In this document: positions 1 through 5,155 of the stretch, in pieces
Layout: each line of letters opens with the position of its first letter
Position numbering within the stretch: position 1 is the first letter of the stretch
Origin: Methanomassiliicoccales archaeon
GTDB taxonomy: Archaea; Thermoplasmatota; Thermoplasmata; Methanomassiliicoccales; JACIVX01
Assembly (NCBI GenBank): GCA_028682925.1
Contig: JAJRAG010000097.1
Location: 1 to 8,254, forward strand
Reading direction: 5' to 3'
Length of the DNA stretch: 8,254 nucleotides
Notes under the pieces: model-generated
Told to the model about the DNA's origin: nothing
Databases searched by the model: none
Seen by the model: the letters and a program-made list of their open reading frames with translations, nothing else
Made by a program: the position numbers and the translations under genes

Positions 1-1377
1 AGATCAGTCGCTTTGGTCGGTGGGTCGAACAAGGAAGGCAAGATGGGTTACGTTTTTGCGAAGAACATAACGAGCGGTTACAGTGGAAGGGTCTACATGA
101 TCAATCCTTCAGAAGACCAGGTATTCGGTCTGAAGTCGTTTCCTGACGTGGAGTCTGTCCCTGACCAGATTGACCTTGCGCTCGTGGTCATCCCTGCGAA
201 AGCCGTGCCTCAAGTGATGGAGGAGCTCTCCAGTAAGCGGGTCAAAGCAGCGGTCGTAATAACCGCAGGATTCGGCGAAGCTGGACCTGAAGGGAAGAAG
301 CTCGAGGAGGAGCTAATGAGAGCGGCGAACAAGGGTGGTGTGAAGGTAGTTGGTCCGAACTGTTTTGGTGTCTACAACTGCAATATCGGCCTTAACGCGT
401 CGCTCGGTGTCGGGACTCCTCCAAGAGGCGGTGACATATCGTTCGTCACGCAGTCTGGAGCTTATGGCATGGCAATATTGACGTTCGCACTAGATCACCA
501 CATGCGGTTCGCAAAGGTAATGGCACATGGCAACAAGGCAGGTATTGATGATTACGAGATCATCCGCTATCTAGGCGAGGACAGCGAGACAAAGGTAATC
601 TGCCTGTTCCTCGAGTCCGTGGACAAGGGAAGAGAATTCTTCGAGGAAGCGAAGAAGATAGCTCTGGTCAAACCCATCGTAGCCACCAAGACTGGACGCA
701 CTGCCGGAGCTGCTAGAGCCGCCGCCTCCCATACAGCCGCGATGGCGGGAACTTTCACAGTGTACGAGGCCGCCTTCAAACAGGCCGGGGTGATTTTCGC
801 TCGGAATGGAATGGATCTCGTCAACATTGCCAAAGGACTTGACTGGCAACCACTGCCGAAGGGTAACAGGGTGGGAATCATCACAAACTCGGGTGGTACC
901 GGAGTCGAACTCGCGGATCTATGCGAGGAGAACGGACTCGTCGTCCCTGAGCTCTCAGAGGAAGTCCAGGCGAAGATAAGGGACTTAGTACCGCCATACG
1001 CCAGTGCGAAGAATCCCATAGACATGACACCCATTTGGCCTAGGTTCGTCGAGCTTTATTCGAAGTGCATTCGTGTGCTATATGATTCCAATGAGGTCGA
1101 CATAATCATCCCGATAATTCTTCAGAGGGCCGCGATGATGCCTGATGTCTGCACTGCTGTTGCGGACACGGCAAACGATTGCCAGGCAAAAGGCATCCGG
1201 AAGCCCACCTATGTGTGTTGGGTTTCTGTCAGGGATGCCCTCAAGAACATGGATTTGTTGCAGAGCAAACGAATTCCATGTTTCGACTGGCCTGAGAGAA
1301 CAGCCCGAGCCGTCGCGGCGATCGCTGACTATAGCTCGTTTTTGAAGAGGCGCGGAGTCGGTCTGGAGGATAGGTGA
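1..1377 (+). CDS. acdA: ADP-forming acetyl/acyl-CoA synthetase, alpha subunit (5' partial)
   Basis: This is the cytosolic alpha subunit of ADP-forming acyl-CoA synthetase, which converts acyl-CoA, ADP and phosphate to acid, CoA and ATP. The frame is already open at base 1 (RSVALVGGSNKEGKMGY), so the gene starts upstream; the TTG at 13 falls inside the first beta strand of the CoA-binding Rossmann fold and is not the start. Domain order is the CoA-binding domain, then the ligase domain with GPNCFGV (352-372) and TQSGAYG (448-468), then a C-terminal domain with TNSGGTGVELAD and NPIDMTP. The histidine at 730-732 in SHTAAMAG is the expected phosphorylated residue, and the glutamate at 613-615 (FLES) the expected catalytic acid. 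Their spacing fits my recollection of Glu218/His257 in the Pyrococcus alpha subunit, which would leave about 13 N-terminal residues outside the window. It ends with TGA 4 nt before the beta-subunit gene. The exact acyl substrate (acetyl, branched-chain or aryl) cannot be read from the sequence. Confidence 0.93.
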   Translation, partial: RSVALVGGSNKEGKMGYVFAKNITSGYSGRVYMINPSEDQVFGLKSFPDVESVPDQIDLALVVIPAKAVPQVMEELSSKRVKAAVVITAGFGEAGPEGKKLEEELMRAANKGGVKVVGPNCFGVYNCNIGLNASLGVGTPPRGGDISFVTQSGAYGMAILTFALDHHMRFAKVMAHGNKAGIDDYEIIRYLGEDSETKVICLFLESVDKGREFFEEAKKIALVKPIVATKTGRTAGAARAAASHTAAMAGTFTVYEAAFKQAGVIFARNGMDLVNIAKGLDWQPLPKGNRVGIITNSGGTGVELADLCEENGLVVPELSEEVQAKIRDLVPPYASAKNPIDMTPIWPRFVELYSKCIRVLYDSNEVDIIIPIILQRAAMMPDVCTAVADTANDCQAKGIRKPTYVCWVSVRDALKNMDLLQSKRIPCFDWPERTARAVAAIADYSSFLKRRGVGLEDR

Positions 1378-1379
1378 CT
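1372..1379 (+). promoter_or_regulatory. Ribosome binding site of the beta-subunit gene, overlapping the alpha stop codon
   Basis: AGGTGAC matches the complement of the archaeal 16S rRNA 3' end. It includes the TGA stop of the alpha gene and lies 4 nt before the ATG at 1382. Such an arrangement implies coupled translation of the two subunits. Nearly the same string, AGGTGA(C/T)TGGATGAA, precedes the corrinoid-protein gene at 3395-3409. Confidence 0.75.
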
Positions 1380-1381
1380 GG

Positions 1382-2077
1382 ATGAAGATCGAAGCCAAGA
1401 AAGTGATCGACGGCATCAGAGTGGAGGGAAGGAAGTTCGTCACCGAGCCCGAAGCGAAGGAAATTCTCAGGGCATACGGTGTCGAATCGACTCACGAGGT
1501 CCTCTGCAAGACTATGGAGGAAGCGATTGTTGCCGCGGGGAAGATAGGCTATCCAGTGGTCATGAAAGTAATCTCCCCCCAGATAGTACACAAGACCGAG
1601 TTCAAGGCCGTGAGACTTGATGTATGCAATAGTGATGGGGTGGTTTCGGCCTTCCTTGACATGGTCCACAGCGCAAGAGACAGAATCCCAGACCTGAAGC
1701 TGAATGGGGTCTTGGTATCTGAGACTGCAAGAGGGCAAGAGATCATAATTGGATCGACCAGAGATCATCAGTTCGGTCAAATGATCATGTTTGGACTGGG
1801 CGGAATAAACGTTGAGGTTTTCAAAGACGTATCTTATCGCCTTGCCCCCCTTGAAGAGATAGATGCGAAGGAAATGATTTCTGAGCTCAAAGGGAAAAAG
1901 TTGCTCCAAGGGTTCAGAGGGCATGAAGGAGTGAACACTGAAGAGCTCGTCAAGACTCTAATGGCGGTCTCGCGGCTCATCCTCGATTTCCCGGAGATCG
2001 ACGAGATGGACATTAATCCTCTATTCGCGGACAAGCACGGAGTGAAGGTCGCAGATGCGCGGATAATGCTTCGCTGA
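1382..2077 (+). CDS. acdB: ADP-forming acetyl/acyl-CoA synthetase, beta subunit (ATP-grasp)
   Basis: This 231-residue protein is the nucleotide-binding beta subunit that pairs with the alpha subunit just upstream; it carries the phosphoryl group from the alpha histidine to ADP. The length is that of stand-alone archaeal beta subunits (about 230 residues). Residues 20-60 (EAKEILRAYGV ... GYPVVMKV) are the N-terminal ATP-grasp fold. His70 in SPQIVHKTEFKAV is at the position of the family's second phosphorylated histidine (His71 in Pyrococcus by my recollection). The central part has GVLVSETARGQEIIIGSTRD and FGLGGINVEVFKDV. The C-terminal EMDINPLF is the metal and nucleotide-binding motif of the family. 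The ATG at 1382 is supported by an AGGTGA site overlapping the alpha stop codon. Separate subunits, rather than a fused alpha-beta chain, are typical of archaeal acetyl-CoA synthetases of the Pyrococcus type. The gene looks intact and no terminator was found directly after it. Confidence 0.93.
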   Translation: MKIEAKKVIDGIRVEGRKFVTEPEAKEILRAYGVESTHEVLCKTMEEAIVAAGKIGYPVVMKVISPQIVHKTEFKAVRLDVCNSDGVVSAFLDMVHSARDRIPDLKLNGVLVSETARGQEIIIGSTRDHQFGQMIMFGLGGINVEVFKDVSYRLAPLEEIDAKEMISELKGKKLLQGFRGHEGVNTEELVKTLMAVSRLILDFPEIDEMDINPLFADKHGVKVADARIMLR

Positions 2078-2150
2078 CTACGTGGATTGCGGATTATCTA
2101 GAAAGGAACGCCGCTGAGTGCTTCCGAACAACCACTGTAGTGCGCCTTCC

Positions 2151-2170
2151 CCGAAGCAAACCTATTTATC
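2151..2170 (+). promoter_or_regulatory. Candidate archaeal promoter (BRE/TATA) for the methyltransferase cluster
   Basis: A purine-rich CGAAGCAAA precedes CTATTTATC, which resembles an archaeal TATA box (TTTATA-like) with a BRE. A start of transcription about 25 nt downstream would fall near 2190-2195, shortly before the coding region of the first UROD-type methyltransferase. This makes the GTG at 2140 an unlikely start, since it lies upstream of the box. It would also separate the methyltransferase cluster from the synthetase genes as a transcription unit. The match is by eye only. Confidence 0.5.
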
Positions 2171-2220
2171 ACATTCTGTCTGTTGATAGAGAAAGAGGGG
2201 TGTTTTTCCTGAGCAAGGAA

Positions 2221-3267
2221 ATGACGTCAATGCAGCGGTTTGAAGCAGCGCTCAACCATGAGACACCTGACTACGTTCCGATATCGTTGTTCGGTGGAAT
2301 CTTCGAAGTCCATTTCGTTCCAGGAATGGACGTGGTAAGATATGGTACGAGCGGTGCGAACATGGCGAAGGCCCACATCGCGTTCTATGAGACGATAGGC
2401 GGAGACAACATCTATTGTCTGTCGGACATGGGGCTGATTGTGCAGGGCTGGGGAGTTCGGATGAAGCTGCCCACGGAGCCTGATATACACATGGCTCTGA
2501 ACAAGTTTCCGGTCAAGGAACCCGGAGACTGGGAGAAGTTGGAGGTGCTTGATCCACGGGTCGATGGTAGAATGAGGCTTTACCTCGATGCATGCAAGAT
2601 CTGCCACGACAAGTATGGTGACAGGGTCCCCATCGGGGTTTCATTGCCAAGCCCGATCACGACGACTACGCACGTCTGCTCCATGGAAGAAGTCATGGTC
2701 CACATGATGATGGAGCCAGAGGCACTGAAGAAGGGTTTGGTCGCGATAACTCAGACAATCGCCGACTTCATCAACGAATGCGTCGCCAATGGTGCTTATT
2801 TCGCAGGTTACTTAACCACGAGGGCAAGCAAGGAAATTACCACTGTGGAGCAGTACAGAGAGTTTGGTGCACCGTCTGATGAGGAGGTCTTCAAGAAGAC
2901 GCCCGCCATGGTTCACATCCCGCACATCTGCGGAGTCGAGCCGATGTTCGAAGTGATCGAGGACTACAAGAGGAAGTACAAGAATGTGAAGGCCATTTCA
3001 TGGTGGGACAAGGGCGCGAAGCCGAACCTGAAGGAAGCAAAGGAGCATCACGGCAAGACGCTCTGTTTGATGTCCGGCATAGACCATACGAATACGCTCG
3101 TTTCTGGGACCCCCGCGGATATCGACGCGGAGATCAGGGACGCATGCAAGGTTGCTATGCACGGTAGCGGACTCATACTTGCCCCGGGTTGCGAGGTCTC
3201 TCCAAAAACCCCATGGGACAACATGAAGGCGGCGATCAGCGCAGCCAGGAAGCATGGGAAGTATTGA
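2221..3267 (+). CDS. UROD-superfamily corrinoid methyltransferase (MtaA/MtbA-like), copy 1
   Basis: This 348-residue TIM-barrel protein belongs to the uroporphyrinogen decarboxylase-like methyltransferases (MtaA, MtbA, CmuA and relatives), cytosolic enzymes that move methyl groups between a corrinoid protein and a thiol or another acceptor. The N-terminus MTSMQRFEAALNHETPDYVPIS is the standard family opening. The zinc-ligand pattern His-X-Cys...Cys is present: His235-Ile-Cys237 in HICGVEP and Cys324 in LAPGCEVSPKTP. These residues argue against heme biosynthesis (HemE) and for thiolate activation. Start choice: the ATG at 2221 opens at the conserved N-terminus; AAGGA lies directly before it, and GAGGGGTG (2195-2202) would fit an alternative CTG at 2209. 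A GTG at 2140 is in frame but upstream of the likely promoter. The protein is a clear paralogue of the one at 4087-5136, and a corrinoid protein lies between them. Its methyl donor and acceptor are unknown; it could be the acceptor-side (A) or the substrate-side (B, as in O-demethylases) enzyme. Confidence 0.87.
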   Translation: MTSMQRFEAALNHETPDYVPISLFGGIFEVHFVPGMDVVRYGTSGANMAKAHIAFYETIGGDNIYCLSDMGLIVQGWGVRMKLPTEPDIHMALNKFPVKEPGDWEKLEVLDPRVDGRMRLYLDACKICHDKYGDRVPIGVSLPSPITTTTHVCSMEEVMVHMMMEPEALKKGLVAITQTIADFINECVANGAYFAGYLTTRASKEITTVEQYREFGAPSDEEVFKKTPAMVHIPHICGVEPMFEVIEDYKRKYKNVKAISWWDKGAKPNLKEAKEHHGKTLCLMSGIDHTNTLVSGTPADIDAEIRDACKVAMHGSGLILAPGCEVSPKTPWDNMKAAISAARKHGKY

Positions 3268-3274
3268 GGAATGT

Positions 3275-3308
3275 GTGGAATGGAACTATTCCACCTTTCT
3301 CATCTTTT
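3275..3308 (+). terminator. Hairpin followed by a T-rich tract (terminator or attenuator)
   Basis: Eight nt after the first methyltransferase gene there is a perfect 7-bp inverted repeat, GTGGAAT (3275-3281) and ATTCCAC (3288-3294), with a 6-nt loop. It is followed by CCTTTCTCATCTTTT. This looks like a transcription terminator or partial attenuator between the methyltransferase and the corrinoid-protein gene. The stem is short and AT-containing, so the T-rich tract may matter more, as in archaeal termination. Confidence 0.5.
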
Positions 3309-3313
3309 AATCT
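3302..3313 (+). promoter_or_regulatory. Weak TATA-like element upstream of the corrinoid-protein gene
   Basis: TCTTTTAATCTA is the most AT-rich, TATA-like string in the 137-nt gap before the corrinoid-protein gene. If used, it would give a leader of roughly 70 nt. No clear purine-rich BRE precedes it and it overlaps the T-rich part of the putative terminator, so the call is weak. The rest of the gap up to the ribosome binding site shows nothing recognisable. Confidence 0.25.
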
Positions 3314-3394
3314 ATCTCGCGACTTCGAATCAGGGGGATCGGTCGATCTTGACGGTGAATTTGCAGTCATTAGCAGCTAACGAAGCCTAACGGC

Positions 3395-3401
3395 AGGTGA
3401 T
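3395..3401 (+). promoter_or_regulatory. Ribosome binding site of the corrinoid-protein gene
   Basis: AGGTGAT lies 3 nt before the ATG at 3405 and is complementary to the archaeal 16S rRNA 3' end. It fixes the start of the corrinoid protein. The string continues TGGATGAA, as at the start of the synthetase beta subunit. Confidence 0.75.
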
Positions 3402-3404
3402 TGG

Positions 3405-4067
3405 ATGAACGAGGAACAATACAAAATGATATACGATTGTGTAGTGAATGGAAAGGTCAATGACGCCACCAAGATAGGTGAGACCCTGAAGGCGGCTGGA
3501 ATCGATAGCAAAGCCGTCGGACTGGTGCTAATCGATGCCATGAACAATGTTGGTCACAGATATCGGGAAAGGGAGATCGCGCTTCCACAGCTAATACTGG
3601 CGACACACTCATTTAAGAAAATACTCGTCCCCTACGTCGGGTCCTCGACCGAAAATGCGGGAGTTGTCGTGATGGGCGTCGTTCAGAACGATATCCACGA
3701 CATTGGGAAGAATCTGGTTGTAGGTATGTTGCAGGTCTACGGATTCAAAGTCCATGACATTGGGAAGGACGTTCCTTTGGACAAGTTTATCGAACAGGCA
3801 AAATCGACAGGCGCCAATGTGGTCGGTGCCGGTACTCTCTTGACTGCCACCATGCCTGAACTCGAGGTGATTCTTGCGAAGATGAAGGCGGCTGGTATGA
3901 AGGACAAGGTCAAGTTCATGATCGGCGGAGCTCCGGTGACAACGACTTTCGCGAAGAAGATCGGGGCAGACGGGTACGCCGGAGACGCGATCCTGACCGT
4001 CGAATTGGTGGGGCAGCTAATGAAGGGCAATCAGGCCTACTTGGCGGCGAGCGAAGGAAGATCCTAG
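3405..4067 (+). CDS. Methyltransferase cognate corrinoid protein (MtbC/MttC-type)
   Basis: This 220-residue protein is the cobalamin-carrying methyl shuttle of a three-component methyltransferase system. Residues 1-85 form the helical cap domain (B12-binding-2 type), with DAMNNVGHRYREREIALPQLILATHSFKKI resembling the cap of MtbC/MttC. Residues 86-212 form the Rossmann-like B12-binding domain. Asp96-X-His98-X-X-Gly101 (NDIHDIGKNLV) supplies the lower axial histidine ligand of cobalt. About 42 residues on is LLTATMPELE, then IGGAPVT (174-180), in the order DxHxxG, SxL region, GG. The serine usually starting the SxL motif is glycine here (Gly143), and Thr149 occupies the place of the second conserved Ser/Thr. 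Length (about 210-220) is normal. The start at 3405 is fixed by a good AGGTGAT site. It lies between two UROD-type methyltransferases that are its likely partners, 19 nt before the second. A corrinoid-reactivating ATPase (RamA-like) would be required but is not in the window. Confidence 0.93.
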   Translation: MNEEQYKMIYDCVVNGKVNDATKIGETLKAAGIDSKAVGLVLIDAMNNVGHRYREREIALPQLILATHSFKKILVPYVGSSTENAGVVVMGVVQNDIHDIGKNLVVGMLQVYGFKVHDIGKDVPLDKFIEQAKSTGANVVGAGTLLTATMPELEVILAKMKAAGMKDKVKFMIGGAPVTTTFAKKIGADGYAGDAILTVELVGQLMKGNQAYLAASEGRS

Positions 4068-4086
4068 TTCATCTAGAGTGGCTGAA

Positions 4087-5136
4087 ATGAAATCACGAAT
4101 GAGTCCTCGGGAGAGTGTAATCGCTGCTCTCAATCACGAACCAGTAGATAGCGTTCCAGTAAGTGGTATGGCTTGGACCATAGGGGCTATTGCGGGAGGA
4201 TTTACCACCAAGGATTATGCACAGAGTGGTTCCAAGATGGCAAAGGGGCAGATAGCGTTCTGGGACAAAACCGGTGTCGATCTACTACATCCCACATCTG
4301 ACATGGGTCAGACCGCTGAAGGCTGGGGGGTCAAGATGAGGTATGAGGACGGACTGACACCCATGCTAGACGTGTTTGCGGTGAAGGAGTCAGAAGATTG
4401 GGATAAGTTGGCTGTCTTGGATCCTAAGAGTGATGGTAGGATGCGCGTCACGATAGACGCGATTGAGTATATTCGTGAGAGACTCGGCGATAAGGTGGCT
4501 TTGATGCCTTATGTTCCGAGCCCGTTGACAAGCGCAACCCACGTGTGCAATATGGAGCAAGTGATGATGGACATCGTTCTTGATCCAGACCCTCTGCACA
4601 GGGGCTTGAAGACGATGTCGGAGACGATTGTCGCATACATAGATGCAGTAATCGACGCTGGTGGTGATGGCGCCCTTTTCGCAACCACTCGGGCCTCGGG
4701 AGAGATAACGACCGAGGATCAGTACAGAGAGTTCGGAGCGGAATATGATCAACAGATTCTGAGGGCGGTGAAGAAGCAAGGTGGAAGCAACATACTTCAT
4801 GTATGCGGTGTAACACCGCACTTTGAGCTTCTGTCGTCCTATCCCAATGCAAATGGGATAAACTGGTGGGATAGGGGAAGCAATCTTACGATCGAGCAGG
4901 CGAAGAAGAGCTATGGGGACAGAGTGTGCCTTGTCGGAGGACTTGACCAGACCACCACACTGATACTTGGTGGCCCCGATGATGTCAGGAACGAGGCGAG
5001 ACAGGCCATCAAAGCGGGATTCATCGATGGAACTGGGATGATACTCGCTCCTGGGTGTGAGATCTCGCCAAAGACGGAGTTTGTGAATATGAAGGCCGCG
5101 GTCACGGCGGCAAGGGAATTCAGTTTCCGGAGATAG
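4087..5136 (+). CDS. UROD-superfamily corrinoid methyltransferase (MtaA/MtbA-like), copy 2
   Basis: This 349-residue protein is the second UROD-like zinc methyltransferase of the cluster, of about the same length as its paralogue upstream. Shared blocks include AALNHE, SDMG followed by GWGVKM, DW.KL.VLDP..DGRMR, THVC.ME.VM, TTRAS.EITT, QYREFGA and INWWDRG. Zinc-ligand candidates are His238-Val-Cys240 (HVCGVTP) and Cys324 in LAPGCEISPKTE. The copies differ most between residues 20 and 60 and around the substrate-facing loops, suggesting different methyl donors or acceptors. Start choice: ATG at 4087 is preferred, with a GAGTGG string 5 nt before it; GTG at 4078 and ATG at 4099 (MSPRESVIAALN, the conserved opening) are alternatives. 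It follows the corrinoid protein by 19 nt and precedes the amidohydrolase by 19 nt, so the three are probably one transcript. Heme-pathway uroporphyrinogen decarboxylase is unlikely because of the Cys/His ligands and corrinoid context. The substrate is not determinable from the sequence. Confidence 0.87.
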   Translation: MKSRMSPRESVIAALNHEPVDSVPVSGMAWTIGAIAGGFTTKDYAQSGSKMAKGQIAFWDKTGVDLLHPTSDMGQTAEGWGVKMRYEDGLTPMLDVFAVKESEDWDKLAVLDPKSDGRMRVTIDAIEYIRERLGDKVALMPYVPSPLTSATHVCNMEQVMMDIVLDPDPLHRGLKTMSETIVAYIDAVIDAGGDGALFATTRASGEITTEDQYREFGAEYDQQILRAVKKQGGSNILHVCGVTPHFELLSSYPNANGINWWDRGSNLTIEQAKKSYGDRVCLVGGLDQTTTLILGGPDDVRNEARQAIKAGFIDGTGMILAPGCEISPKTEFVNMKAAVTAAREFSFRR

Positions 5137-5140
5137 AGAT

Positions 5141-5146
5141 GGAGTG
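5141..5146 (+). promoter_or_regulatory. Ribosome binding site deciding the amidohydrolase start
   Basis: GGAGTG lies 9 nt before the ATG at 5156. The alternative GTG start at 5144 is embedded in this site and has no site of its own, so the ATG is preferred. The difference is only four residues. Confidence 0.5.
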
Positions 5147-5155
5147 TTTGTCGAA

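Noticed and set aside
1241..1924. Minus-strand open frame opposite the synthetase alpha/beta junction
   Set aside because: It has no recognisable domain and lies opposite conserved coding sequence on the + strand.
2078..2150. Terminator hairpin after the synthetase beta gene
   Set aside because: Only very short pairings (such as CACT/AGTG with a 2-nt loop) and no T run are present, so no terminator is called.
2140..2220. N-terminal extension of the first methyltransferase from a GTG at 2140 (27 extra residues)
   Set aside because: The GTG lies upstream of the TATA-like box at 2162-2170, so it would not be in the transcript, and the family's conserved N-terminus begins at the ATG at 2221.
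3189..3380. Small + strand open frame bridging the end of the first methyltransferase and the following gap
   Set aside because: Its first part overlaps the conserved C-terminus of the methyltransferase in another frame, it contains the putative terminator hairpin, and its composition is not protein-like.
2221..5136. Heme-pathway uroporphyrinogen decarboxylase (HemE) for either UROD-fold protein
   Set aside because: Both carry His-X-Cys plus a C-terminal Cys as zinc ligands and flank a corrinoid protein, which fits methyltransferases; no other heme genes are nearby.
4065..5136. TAG codons at 4065 and 5134 as pyrrolysine sites
   Set aside because: Read-through adds only two residues before another TAG at 4074, or about 39 unrelated residues after 5136. 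Both proteins are already full length and are not of the pyrrolysine-containing MtmB/MtbB/MttB families.
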